Source of the DNA: Halorubrum hochsteinianum
GTDB lineage: Archaea; Halobacteriota; Halobacteria; Halobacteriales; Haloferacaceae
Length of the DNA: 64,000 nucleotides
Assembly: GCF_023702125.1 (NCBI RefSeq)
Contig: NZ_CP098415.1
Span: forward strand, 2,790,001-2,854,000
Direction of reading: 5' to 3'
The notes beneath the pieces are model-generated. The model saw only the letters and a list, made by a program, of their open reading frames with translations, searched no databases and was not told the origin of the DNA. Made by a program: the position numbers and the translations under genes. Below, one piece after another: positions 41,003 to 49,406 of this stretch; within the stretch, counting starts at the first letter, position 1; each line of letters begins with the position of its first letter.

Positions 41003-42013
41003 ATGATCCGCGCACTCCTCACCGGAATCAAGGAGAATCTCATCTACGTCGTCGTCACCTCGCTGGTCGCCGGGCTGGCCTTCGGCCAGGTCGCGGGATC
41101 GGGGACGAAGGCGGTTTTCCGGGCCGCGGTCGTCCCGATCCTGTTCCTGATGATCTACCCGATGATTGTCAACATCGATCTCCGGGAAGTGATCAACGTC
41201 CGCGACCACGCCGGTCCAGTGGGGTTGAGCCTGCTGATCAACTTCGGGGCGGCGCCGCTGTTCGCGGTCGCCCTGTCGCGGGGGTTCTTCGGCGGCGACG
41301 TCGAGTACGCCGTCGGACTGTACTTCATCGCGCTCATCCCGACTTCGGGGATGACCGCGGCGTGGACCGGCCTCGCCGACGGCGACCTCGAGTCGGCGCT
41401 GGTCGCGATGGCGGTCAATCTGCTAGCGGCGATCGTGATCCTCCCGGCGTACCTGTCGGTGCTCGTGCCCGCCGACATCGGCTTCGACCCCTCGGCGCTG
41501 TACCGACAGCTCGCGCAGGTGGTGGTCGTCCCGATGGTCGCCGGGACGGCCACTCGATGGCTGTTGCTCCGGCGGTATTCCGCGGCGGGGTTCAAGCGCC
41601 TGAAACCGTTGTTCGGCGGACTGTCGTCGTTCGGCGTGATGCTGATCGTGTTCGTCGCGATGACGATGCGGTCCGGTCAGATCCTCGCGGATCCGATCGC
41701 GTCGGCGGTGACGGTCGTCCCGCTGGCGGTGTTTTACGCGGCGGTCCTCGGCGTCGCCGCGATCGCGGGACGGACGCTGCTCGACCCGAGCCGCGGCGTC
41801 GCGCTCGTGTACGCGACCAGCATGCGAAACCTGTCGATCGCGCTGGCGATCGTCGTCGCTGCGGACGCGGTGCCTGCCGGCGCGGTGCTGCCGATCGCGC
41901 TGGCGTACGTCATCCAGCCGCCGCTCGGCGCGGTCTACATGCACTACCGGAGAGACATCGTCGATGAGGGGCTGTCGCTCCGCGAGGCGGTCGGACGGAT
42001 CGGCTCGGGGTGA
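41003..42013 (+). CDS. ACR3/BASS-family transporter lacking cysteine (336 aa)
   Basis: About ten membrane helices. LFLMIYPMIVNID early in the chain is the ACR3 (arsenite exporter) hallmark, and LIPTSGMTAAWTGLADGD corresponds to the ACR3 helix that normally holds the essential Cys. Here a Ser/Thr pair is at that place and the protein has no Cys at all, so arsenite thiolate transport is doubtful. Bile-acid/sodium-symporter-like transport of another anion is an option. It precedes the thioredoxin-reductase-like gene by 44 bp, which has its own promoter. Confidence 0.78.
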   Translation: MIRALLTGIKENLIYVVVTSLVAGLAFGQVAGSGTKAVFRAAVVPILFLMIYPMIVNIDLREVINVRDHAGPVGLSLLINFGAAPLFAVALSRGFFGGDVEYAVGLYFIALIPTSGMTAAWTGLADGDLESALVAMAVNLLAAIVILPAYLSVLVPADIGFDPSALYRQLAQVVVVPMVAGTATRWLLLRRYSAAGFKRLKPLFGGLSSFGVMLIVFVAMTMRSGQILADPIASAVTVVPLAVFYAAVLGVAAIAGRTLLDPSRGVALVYATSMRNLSIALAIVVAADAVPAGAVLPIALAYVIQPPLGAVYMHYRRDIVDEGLSLREAVGRIGSG

Positions 42014-42030
42014 GGGCCAGAATTCATAAG

Positions 42031-42056
42031 TTAGTATAGTGAGTATTGTACAATAC
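42031..42056 (+). promoter_or_regulatory. Promoter and perfect 14-bp palindromic operator of the TrxR-like gene
   Basis: TTAGTATAG (42031-42039) is a TATA box centred 23 nt before the ATG at 42058. GTATTGTACAATAC (42043-42056) is a perfect palindrome between TATA box and start codon, ideally placed for a repressor. Its centre TTGTACAA is the same as in the palindrome at the rhodanese start (345-354). Confidence 0.6.
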
Positions 42057-42057
42057 A

Positions 42058-42978
42058 ATGTCTGATGTCGCGATCATCGGCGGCGGACCGACGGGACTGA
42101 ACGCGGCCATCTATACGGCCCGCGCGGACAGGCGAACGCTCGTGTTCGACGACGGGGGCGGGACGACCCGCGACGTGGACACGATGGAGAACGTCTACGG
42201 GTTTCCGGGGGGTGTTACCGGCCCGGAACTCGTCGATCTGGGCCGGGAACACGCGCAAAAATACGGCGCCGAAATCGTCGAGGAGGAAGTCGTTCGGATC
42301 GAACCCGACGACGATCGGTACCGCGTGGAGACGACGGTCGACGAGTACACCGTCGACGGCGTGATCATCGCGACGGGCGCGAACTACGAGCGGCCGGCCA
42401 TCGCGGACGTCGAGCCGTACGAGGGTCACGGGGTCTCCTACTGCGTCGAGTGCGACGCGTACTTCTACCGCGACAGCCCCGTCGCGGTCGTGGGGACCGA
42501 CAACTACGCCGCGACGGAGGCGCTGATGCTGCTCGACTACACCGACGACGTCCGGATCCTCACCAACGGGTCCCCGTTCGAGGCCGACGAGGAGCTCAGG
42601 GAGCGAGTCGCCGAGGCGGAGATTCCGGTCGTCACCGACGACCTCGACCGGCTCGTCGGCGACGAGACCCTCGAATCCGTGGTGACCCGGGACGGCGACG
42701 AGATCCCGGTCGACGGGCTGTTCGTCGCGTTAGGCACCGCCGGGGGCACGGACCTCGCGGAGATGCTCGGCGTCCCCGTCGACGGCGACGACGTGGTCAC
42801 CGATTCCGACCAGTCGACCCCGGTCGACCGGGTGTACGCGGCGGGCGACGTCACCGGCGGTCACCAGCAGATCGCGACCTCCATCGGCGAGGGCGCCCGC
42901 GCGGCGATCAACCTGCTCGAGGAGCTCCGCGGCGCGGACTACATCGACTACAAGAAGCTGGACTCGCAGCCGGCCTGA
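42058..42978 (+). CDS. Thioredoxin-reductase-like flavoprotein with CVEC (306 aa)
   Basis: FAD motif IIGGGPTGLNAAIYTAR (residues 5-21), the redox pair SYCVECDAYFY (Cys near 129 and 132, instead of the usual CATC), the NAD(P) motif VAVVGTDNYAATEAL with the normally conserved GGGxxA altered to GTDNYA, and the C-terminal FAD motif VYAAGDVTGG. The altered nucleotide site suggests a non-NADPH electron source, as in some ferredoxin- or F420-linked relatives; that is inference. ATG 42058 is preferred over TTG 42046. Confidence 0.85.
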   Translation: MSDVAIIGGGPTGLNAAIYTARADRRTLVFDDGGGTTRDVDTMENVYGFPGGVTGPELVDLGREHAQKYGAEIVEEEVVRIEPDDDRYRVETTVDEYTVDGVIIATGANYERPAIADVEPYEGHGVSYCVECDAYFYRDSPVAVVGTDNYAATEALMLLDYTDDVRILTNGSPFEADEELRERVAEAEIPVVTDDLDRLVGDETLESVVTRDGDEIPVDGLFVALGTAGGTDLAEMLGVPVDGDDVVTDSDQSTPVDRVYAAGDVTGGHQQIATSIGEGARAAINLLEELRGADYIDYKKLDSQPA

Positions 42979-43068
42979 GAAGCTCGCTCGCCGAGTGTCG
43001 TCCGAGCCCCCTCGGGTCGGTGGCTCCGGCTGTACGCAGGGGACGGGGGCGCAGAACCGACGGTCGGT

Positions 43069-44337
43069 TCAGCGCTCGCTCTCCGCCGCGTCGCCGGCCG
43101 ACGCGGTGAAGCCGACCTCGCGGAGTCGCTCCGCGAGCGGGAGCCCGATGCCCGAGGCCGGGGTCAACACGCCCCCGTCGAACGGGGAGTCAACCTCGTC
43201 GCGAGCCAGACACACCGCGGACTCGCCGAGCATCCGCGCGGTCGCGCCGTAGCCGGGGTCGCGGTCGGCACCGAACTCGGCCTCGACCGTGAAGGACCCG
43301 TCCGCGGCGGTGCCGCGTCCGAGGACCCGGATCCGAAAGTGACCGTTCTCGGCCTCCTCCCTGGTCGGCCCCTCGCCGGGGTCCGGGAAGGCGTACCGGC
43401 GGAGCGCCGAGCGCACCGGCCCGACGGACATGGCGGCGGTGAACGCGCCCAGCCCGCCGGCGACGAGTCCGGCGGCGGCCGCGCCCCCGAGGCCCTCCCC
43501 GGTCGGGACGACCTCGGTACACCGGAACTCGCGGCCCCACGGGTAGCCGAGCAGCGCGTTGCTCCGGCGCACCACGCGCTCGTTCACCGCCGCCATCGGC
43601 GACGGGGCCGTCCAGCCGCCGCGCAGCGGGTCCGTCCGCGGCCACCGCTGCGCGCCCGGATCGACGCCGCTCCGCTCGCCGCTCGGGGCCAGCGAGTAGG
43701 GGTTCCGGAGCGTCTCCCGGGCGAGCGGGTCGGTCGCGGCCGCCTCGAACAACTCGCCGAAGCTCGCCAGCGTGCCGCCGCTGACGCCCCCGCTGCCGCC
43801 TTCGAGGTAGATCCGCACCGTCTCGCAGGGCTCGTCGAACGCCTCCGACGCGAACGACTGGACGAGCAGCGTCCCGATGTCGGCGGGCACGGAGTCGAAC
43901 CCGCAGCCGTGGACGATCCGGGCACCGGCGTCGACCGCCGCCTCGTGGAACCGGTCGACCATCTCGCGGGTCCAGTTCACTTCGCCGGTGAGATCGCAGT
44001 AGTCCGTCCCGGTCTCGACGCAGGCCTCGACCAGCGGCGAGCCGTACTTCGTGTACGGCCCGACCGTCGTACAGACGACGCGCGCGTCGCGGGCGATCGC
44101 CCGCAGGCTCTCGGGGTCCGTCGCGTCGCCCACGACGACGGGCACGTCGTCCCACGCGTCGCCGCGACGGGCGAGGTCGGAGACGAGCGCGTCGAGCTTT
44201 CCCCGGTTCCGGCCGCCGACGGCCAGCGAGAGCTCCTCCGGCCCGTACCGCTCGGTGAGGTACTCGGCGGTGAACCGGCCCGCGACTCCGGTCGCTCCCC
44301 ACACCACAACGTCGTACGTCGGATCGGCGTCGGTCAT
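43069..44337 (-). CDS. Saccharopine-dehydrogenase-like/trans-acting enoyl reductase family protein (422 aa)
   Basis: Rossmann start VVVWGATGVAGRFTAEYL (residues 9-26), then VGGRNRGKL and the motif GTDYCDLTGEVNW near 128, characteristic of the saccharopine dehydrogenase NADP-binding family that includes lipid trans-acting enoyl reductases. A short hydrophobic stretch (about 300-325, GGAAAAGLVAGGLGAF) suggests membrane contact. The family is often linked to polyketide or isoprenoid lipid reduction; substrate unknown. Confidence 0.85.
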   Translation of the reverse strand: MTDADPTYDVVVWGATGVAGRFTAEYLTERYGPEELSLAVGGRNRGKLDALVSDLARRGDAWDDVPVVVGDATDPESLRAIARDARVVCTTVGPYTKYGSPLVEACVETGTDYCDLTGEVNWTREMVDRFHEAAVDAGARIVHGCGFDSVPADIGTLLVQSFASEAFDEPCETVRIYLEGGSGGVSGGTLASFGELFEAAATDPLARETLRNPYSLAPSGERSGVDPGAQRWPRTDPLRGGWTAPSPMAAVNERVVRRSNALLGYPWGREFRCTEVVPTGEGLGGAAAAGLVAGGLGAFTAAMSVGPVRSALRRYAFPDPGEGPTREEAENGHFRIRVLGRGTAADGSFTVEAEFGADRDPGYGATARMLGESAVCLARDEVDSPFDGGVLTPASGIGLPLAERLREVGFTASAGDAAESER

Positions 44338-44506
44338 TCACCGACCCTACGCGGCGACCGCGCTAAACTCCCGGGGTCGCGGGCCTCCCGCCATGCGCGC
44401 GCGGCCGACGCGCTGACTCGACGCTGACTCGGTTCGGCGGCGAGCGCGGCGTCGCAGACGCTCGCGGCGCGCTACCTCTTTACATGACCGGCCGTAAGGG
44501 GTACGC

Positions 44507-44770
44507 ATGGCCGTTGGCACCCGGTTATCACTACAGCTCGCCGACTTCGGCACCCGCTCGCTCGTCACGCACAGCCTCATGGCGCTGGGGTTCGTCGGGG
44601 CCGTCGTCACGGGACTGTTCGTCGAGGGACAGGTAGGCACCATCTCGATGGCGGCGTTCATCAACTTCACCGCCGGGCTGTGGATCTCGCAGTCGATCCA
44701 CTCGCTCGGCAACGCCGCCACCGAAGACGAGTACCAGGGCGTCCTCAAAGAGTTGTTAGACCGTGTCTAG
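44507..44770 (+). CDS. Small membrane protein (87 aa)
   Basis: Two hydrophobic helices (about residues 20-40 and 47-65) and an acidic tail DEYQGVLKELLDRV. Family not recognised, though the amphipathic start MAVGTRLSLQL suggests a cytosolic anchor. Overlaps the next gene by 8 bp, so the two are translated together. Confidence 0.6.
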   Translation: MAVGTRLSLQLADFGTRSLVTHSLMALGFVGAVVTGLFVEGQVGTISMAAFINFTAGLWISQSIHSLGNAATEDEYQGVLKELLDRV

Positions 44771-44978
44771 CGACGTCGAACCCGGCATCGACGCCGGCCG
44801 GTTCGGGCGGATCCTCCTGCTCGTCGGCTTCGTCACGACCGTCTTCCTGTTCCTCACCGCGAACCGACTGACCGGCGACGCCTTCCGCATCGGCGCTGTC
44901 GCCATCGGCATGGTCGGACTGATCACCGCGATCATCGGCTTCCTCGTCGCCGCCGGCAGCGCGGTCGACGCCTCCTGA
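44763..44978 (+). CDS. Small two-helix membrane protein (71 aa)
   Basis: Starts with GTG inside the previous gene (8-bp overlap). Two membrane helices (about 17-34 and 44-66) with a short RLTGDAFR loop. Similar uncharacterised proteins occur in haloarchaea. The tight overlap with the 87-aa gene suggests a two-subunit membrane unit. Confidence 0.65.
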   Translation: MSSDVEPGIDAGRFGRILLLVGFVTTVFLFLTANRLTGDAFRIGAVAIGMVGLITAIIGFLVAAGSAVDAS

Positions 44979-45119
44979 CCCCGCCCCGGACGCGTTCCGC
45001 CGATCGCGTCGCCGGTGCGGTTCGGGGACGAGTTCGACCCCTCCTCGACGTCGGTCGCCGCCTCTCAGCCGGTCGGCGGGTGGTCCGGGGCGCTTCAGGC
45101 ACCCGCGCTCGCGGGCCGG

Positions 45120-45764
45120 TCACGGACCGAGCGCGGCGATGTCCGCGCCGACGGCGGCGCGGGCGTCGGCCGGGTTCGGGTCGCTGTCGGCCAGGTGCGT
45201 CCACTCGCAGGCGGGGAGCGCCGCGAGGCGCTCGCGGATCGCCGGCCTGTAGGGCGCGGCCGCCGCGAGGCCCTCCGCGTCGCCCCAGACGTCGTCGATG
45301 ACGGTCCGCGAGTCGATCCGGACCTCGACGGCCGCCGGCTCCCACCGCGCCGCCAGCGCTTCGAGACCGAGGTGGAGCGCCGCGTACTCCGCGGTGTTGT
45401 TCTCCGAGCGCGCCCCCACCGGTCGACCGAGCCTCACCGTCGGCCCGTTGGCCGCTCGGAGCACCGCGCCCGCGCCGGCCGGACCGGGGTTTCCGCGGGA
45501 GCTTCCGTCGACGTAGAGGACGACCTCGTCGCCGGCCGCCCTCGGGCAGTCGTCCGCCGCTGCGCGGGGGTCGGCGGCGAGCACCTCCTCGGCGGCGCTT
45601 CGGATCTCCCCGTCCGTGGTCCCGGGGTCGAACAGCCCGCCGTACCCGGAGACGGCACCGTCGATGGCGTCTATCGCCGGGCCGATCTCGTAGCCGTACC
45701 GGGCGAGCACCTCGTCGACCCGGGCGGCGAGCGGCGAGAGCGTCCCGGTGGGGAGTCGGTCCAC
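45120..45764 (-). CDS. rnhA: Ribonuclease HI (214 aa)
   Basis: Cleaves RNA in RNA-DNA hybrids. Active-site acids appear in order: Asp in YVDGSSRGNPGPAG (near 85), Glu in NTAEYAAL, Asp in RIDSRTVIDDV and Asp in LADSDPNPADARA. The first 75 residues (VDEVLARYGYEIGPAID) are an archaeal N-terminal extension. Starts with GTG 45764. Confidence 0.88.
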   Translation of the reverse strand: MDRLPTGTLSPLAARVDEVLARYGYEIGPAIDAIDGAVSGYGGLFDPGTTDGEIRSAAEEVLAADPRAAADDCPRAAGDEVVLYVDGSSRGNPGPAGAGAVLRAANGPTVRLGRPVGARSENNTAEYAALHLGLEALAARWEPAAVEVRIDSRTVIDDVWGDAEGLAAAAPYRPAIRERLAALPACEWTHLADSDPNPADARAAVGADIAALGP

Positions 45765-45841
45765 GCTACGCCCCGCCCGAGCGTCGCCTTTCGCGTCTGT
45801 CCATCGTTCTTATCACGGTTAGCAGGCACAAAAAGCCGATG

Positions 45842-45905
45842 ACGACGACGCCGCGGGCACCGTTCACGCAGACGACGCCGCAACCGCCGGTGGCGGCGTC
45901 GTCGT
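45842..45905. terminator. Inverted repeat between the DUF4097 gene and rnhA
   Basis: ACGACGACGCCGC (45842-45854) and GCGGCGTCGTCGT (45893-45905) form a 13-bp stem with a 38-nt loop immediately after the DUF4097 stop. It may end that transcript or shield the rnhA promoter region. No T-run follows, so termination is only inferred. Confidence 0.4.
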
Positions 45906-45907
45906 GA

Positions 45908-46801
45908 TCACGCCCAAATCGTGACATCGCCGTCGTTCGTCCGCGCCGTCAGGACGGCTTCGCCGTCGTTGACGCCCGCCCGTAATCGGGTCTCCGTTCG
46001 CTCGTGGACCCGGAACGACGAGTCGGCGTCCGTCACGCTGACCTCGCCGTCGCGCGTGCGAGCGGTGAGCGCCGCGCTCAGCTCGTCGCCGAGACGAAGC
46101 GAGAGGTCGCCGTCCGACGACTCGACGACCGCGTCCGCGACCGCGGCGGGCACGTCGGCGAACACGTCGCCGTCTCGCGTCCGGAGCGTCTCGACGCGAG
46201 CGGGGTCTCCGACGCGGATCGTCCCGTCGTTCGTCGTCGCGGACACGGGTCCGCCGGTGCCGTCGACGCTGACGTCACCGTCCCGTGACTCGACGGCCAC
46301 CGCGCCGCGCGCGTCGGTGACGGCGACGTCACCGTCCGACGTGACGAGCGTCGCTCCGTCCGGGACCGAGGTCGCGTGAACGTCTCCGTCGGTCGTATGA
46401 AGCCGGTCCACGGCCACGTTCGGCGGGGCGTGGACCTCGACGTCGACTCGCCCTCCGCCGAAACCGAAGATCCGCGGCTCGTTCGTAGTCACCTCCAGCC
46501 GGTCGTCGTCGACTCGCACCGTCGCGTCGAGTTCGTCGAGCGAGACGCCGCCGAGCGCGCGTTTCCGAGCGACGACCTCGATATCGTCGCGAGGCTCGCT
46601 GCGGAACGCGACGTCACCGGTGGCGTCCGAGACCGTGAGCGTCGACACCGTTGACGGGTCGACGGTCCGCCGCTCAGCCGTCGTTCTGCGCTCGGCGTCG
46701 ACGACTGCTCCGCAGCCGGCGAGGACGCCGCTCAGCGCGACGCCGCCCGCGGCGAGCAGTCGGCGACGCGTCGTCGCGTTCGCTGTCGGCTCGTCAGTCA
46801 T
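45908..46801 (-). CDS. DUF4097 beta-strand-repeat lipoprotein (297 aa)
   Basis: Tat signal TTRRRLLAAGG and lipobox VLAGC (Cys near 30), followed by a long series of 10-20-residue repeats with the pattern S.DGDV and VESRDGDVSV, typical of DUF4097. Related DUF4097 proteins in bacteria (LiaX group) sense or report envelope stress. It starts inside the upstream sensor-domain gene (8-bp overlap), so the two are made together. It probably sits on the outer face of the membrane. Confidence 0.85.
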   Translation of the reverse strand: MTDEPTANATTRRRLLAAGGVALSGVLAGCGAVVDAERRTTAERRTVDPSTVSTLTVSDATGDVAFRSEPRDDIEVVARKRALGGVSLDELDATVRVDDDRLEVTTNEPRIFGFGGGRVDVEVHAPPNVAVDRLHTTDGDVHATSVPDGATLVTSDGDVAVTDARGAVAVESRDGDVSVDGTGGPVSATTNDGTIRVGDPARVETLRTRDGDVFADVPAAVADAVVESSDGDLSLRLGDELSAALTARTRDGEVSVTDADSSFRVHERTETRLRAGVNDGEAVLTARTNDGDVTIWA

Positions 46802-47477
46802 CGGCGGCCCCCGCGGAGTTCACCGTGCCGCCGAGGAGGGCCCCGGTGAGGAACCCGCCGAACCGTGCGACGCCGTTGAGCACGTGGAGCGATGCGAGGA
46901 GGACGAAGAGCCCGAGGCCGGCACCGGCGACCGCCTCCCGCAGCGTGTCCACCACGTACGGACCGATCGTGTAGGTCACGCCGGCGGCGTCGTAGAACGC
47001 CGGCAGCGAGAGCAGCGAGACCGCCACGGCGAAGGCGGTGACGAGGGCGGTGAACGCGACGATGCCGTAGACGAACTTGAGGCCCACCAGCAGGAGGCCG
47101 GTCCAAGTCGTCGGCGCGGTCAGGACGCGCTTCGCCGTTCCGAGCGCCTCATCGACCGAACCGAAGGCGAGTTCCACCTTGGACGGCGCGCCGTCGATGT
47201 CGACGTCGAGGAGCCACTCGGCGAGTCGACGCTCGAACGAACCGATGCCGAGCGTCACGAGGAGCGTCGCGAGGACGATCGGGACGCCGGCGAGCGTCAC
47301 GAGCAGCCCGAGGCCGGTAGAGAGCCCGGTCGTGACGAGCGTGAAGTAGGCGATCCCCAGCGGGAACGCCAACAGCAAGTACGCGAGGTTGCGGTACGTC
47401 TGTCCGTCGAACGGCACACCGACGAAGCGCGCGAGCGCCTCGCCCGGTGAGCGTGGGGACCAACTGTGGTCGCTCAT
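46794..47477 (-). CDS. Sensor-domain membrane protein 1 (227 aa)
   Basis: Four or more membrane helices. YRNLAYLLLAFPLGIAYFTL near residue 30 is the signature of the putative sensor domain found with bacterial histidine kinases and DUF4097 proteins. The protein has no kinase part. ATG 47477 lies about 32 nt after a TTTATACG TATA box (minus strand), better than an upstream GTG at 47507. Paralogue of the next gene upstream at 47711-48481. Confidence 0.8.
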   Translation of the reverse strand: MSDHSWSPRSPGEALARFVGVPFDGQTYRNLAYLLLAFPLGIAYFTLVTTGLSTGLGLLVTLAGVPIVLATLLVTLGIGSFERRLAEWLLDVDIDGAPSKVELAFGSVDEALGTAKRVLTAPTTWTGLLLVGLKFVYGIVAFTALVTAFAVAVSLLSLPAFYDAAGVTYTIGPYVVDTLREAVAGAGLGLFVLLASLHVLNGVARFGGFLTGALLGGTVNSAGAADD

Positions 47478-47710
47478 GCCGTACTCTCGGCTTGACACCG
47501 AGTTCACGTATAAAGAACTGAGCGCTACAGGACGGGCAAGAGCACCAAAAATATAAGTAGGAGTTTGTCAGCTGCCACCCGATCGGAAGGTGTAACCGGC
47601 GAGGCGGAGCGCCCGACCCCCGCGGCGGGGCGGCCGGGCGCGCTCGGGATGAGCGCGACGACACCGCGGACGCGCCGCGGACGACCGCGTCGACGACGCG
47701 ACGACAGCAG

Positions 47711-48481
47711 CTAGGACGCGTCCGTGGCGTCGACCGTCGAGGTCCCCGTCCAGCCCAGCGTGAGCTCCGCCCAGCGCGCGCAGACCCAGCCGACGGCGTT
47801 CAGCGCGTTCAGCCCGACGACGAGCGCCGCGACGCCGACGAGCGACATCGCGAGCGCGCCCGGCAGCGTGGACACTTCCCACGACGTGAGCCGAAGGATG
47901 AACGAGACGCCGACCTCGAACTGCTCCCACGGGACGACGAGAGACAGCTCTCGCCGGATCGGTTCCGGGAGAATGAGCCCGACGGAGGTCCCCGGCGCGT
48001 CGTAGTACAGCGGGGTCGCCGCCAGCGACCCGCCGACGCTGAGGACGACCGTGATGAGGGTGAACCCGACGACCCCGACGAGCAGCTTCGAGAGGACGAA
48101 GGCCAGAGCGCCCCACACGGCGAGGTCGGTCACCACGGCGACCGCGCCGTCGAGCGGGCCGGACGCCTCGGAGACCTTCCAGGACGGGGGCTCGATCTCG
48201 GCACCGAGGAGCGTTCGGGCGAGTGCGCGCTCGGCGATCGACACCAGCACCACCCCGCCCACGGTCGCGGCGAGTATCGGGACGCCGATCAGGAGCACGG
48301 ACAGCCCGAGACCGAGCGAGAGCCCGACCACCGTACAGACGAAGTACGCGATCCCGAGCGGAAACGCGAGTGCGAGGTAGAGCGCGGCGGCGTACGTGCG
48401 CGCCCTGAACGGTGCCGAGAGCACCGTGGTGGTGATGCGGTCGTTCGCGGGTCCGGCGGGGAACGCGTCCGAGAGGGCCAT
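47711..48481 (-). CDS. Sensor-domain membrane protein 2 (256 aa)
   Basis: Same architecture as its neighbour: YAAALYLALAFPLGIAYFVCTVVG (only in part given) near residue 31 aligns with the paralogue, and helix pairs follow in the same order. A longer outer loop (about 150-200, with LPEPIRRELSLVVPWEQ) distinguishes it. The two genes are on the same strand but 230 bp apart with separate promoters, so this is an old tandem duplication. Membrane stress sensing is inferred from family context. Confidence 0.78.
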   Translation of the reverse strand: MALSDAFPAGPANDRITTTVLSAPFRARTYAAALYLALAFPLGIAYFVCTVVGLSLGLGLSVLLIGVPILAATVGGVVLVSIAERALARTLLGAEIEPPSWKVSEASGPLDGAVAVVTDLAVWGALAFVLSKLLVGVVGFTLITVVLSVGGSLAATPLYYDAPGTSVGLILPEPIRRELSLVVPWEQFEVGVSFILRLTSWEVSTLPGALAMSLVGVAALVVGLNALNAVGWVCARWAELTLGWTGTSTVDATDAS

Positions 48482-48666
48482 CAACGGTCCAGGAGCGTCT
48501 AGCGGTAGTAATAAACTTCGGCTCCCCGGGCGCGGCTCTCATCGCGTGCGAGCGTGCCGTTAAGATCCGAGAGACGGGTGGCAAGCGCGTTCGTTCCGTG
48601 GGCGGCGGGCTACCGACGGCGCTCACGCCGAGGAAACTAAGTTGCTCCGAGGAGACCCTTCGTCGG

Positions 48667-49023
48667 ATGGGTTCGGAGCCGTCGGTGGACCCGCGGGAAG
48701 TGTACTCGCTGCTCGACGACGAGCACGCCCGACGGATCCTCATCGAGACCTACGACGAGACGCGCTCGGCGCGGGCGCTGAGCGAGGCGTGCGACGCCTC
48801 CGAGGCGACGGTGTACCGCCGCCTCGAACGCCTCCGCGAGCAGGATCTCGTCGAGACCGTTCAGGAGGTCGACCCCGACCGCGGGCCGCAACAGGTGTAC
48901 GCCGCCCGGCTCAACCGGGTCTCGGTCGACCTGACCGCGACCGGCTTCGAAGTGAGCGTCGACTACGTCGAAGAGACGGCCGCGGATCGACTGACGCGGC
49001 TCTACGAGGAGTTATCGGGATGA
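48667..49023 (+). CDS. Winged-helix transcriptional regulator (118 aa)
   Basis: ArsR-type HTH: VYSLLDDEHARRILIETYDE, then helix-turn-helix ARALSEACDASEATVYRRLERL (spread across residues 38-60), and a wing DLVETVQEVD. A C-terminal half (about 80-118) is probably for dimerisation. It is followed by two membrane genes with 4-bp overlaps, so it likely controls their operon. ATG 48667 is chosen because the upstream in-frame stretch is not conserved. Confidence 0.83.
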   Translation: MGSEPSVDPREVYSLLDDEHARRILIETYDETRSARALSEACDASEATVYRRLERLREQDLVETVQEVDPDRGPQQVYAARLNRVSVDLTATGFEVSVDYVEETAADRLTRLYEELSG

Positions 49024-49406
49024 AGTGGGCACACGCGGCGGCGACGACACCCGATGCCGTTGCGGCGCTCGACGCCTTCCCGGCGCTCAGACGGGCGGCG
49101 GTGCCGACGCAGGTCGAAGCGGTCGGCGGCGGCGTCCCGCTCGCCGCCGTGACGGTGGCAGCGTTCTTCGTCTCGGTCCTGCTCGCGGTGTTCGTCACGT
49201 ACCGCTTCGCGCGCGGGTACCTCCGGACCCGCCGCCGGCCGCTGTTGTACCTCACGCTCGGGCTCCTCCTTCTGGCCCCGCTACCGATGTTCCTCCGGCT
49301 GGCGCTCGGTAACGTCGGGGAAGTGAGCGCCACCGAGCGGACGGTGGCCGTCACCGCGAGCAAACTCTGCGGACTCCTGGTCGTCCTCGGGGTGGTCCAC
49401 CGGTGA
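49020..49406 (+). CDS. Haloarchaeal membrane protein (128 aa)
   Basis: Overlaps the regulator stop by ATGA. Three helices (about 40-62, 73-92, 108-127) with a basic loop RGYLRTRRRPL. Together with the next gene it looks like the small DUF7521-type membrane proteins that accompany HTH genes in haloarchaea; that family name is from memory. Function unknown. Confidence 0.65.
   Translation: MKWAHAAATTPDAVAALDAFPALRRAAVPTQVEAVGGGVPLAAVTVAAFFVSVLLAVFVTYRFARGYLRTRRRPLLYLTLGLLLLAPLPMFLRLALGNVGEVSATERTVAVTASKLCGLLVVLGVVHR

Noticed and set aside
45015-45119. Small plus-strand GTG frame after the 71-aa membrane protein gene
   Set aside because: It continues as antisense to rnhA without any recognisable motif or promoter.
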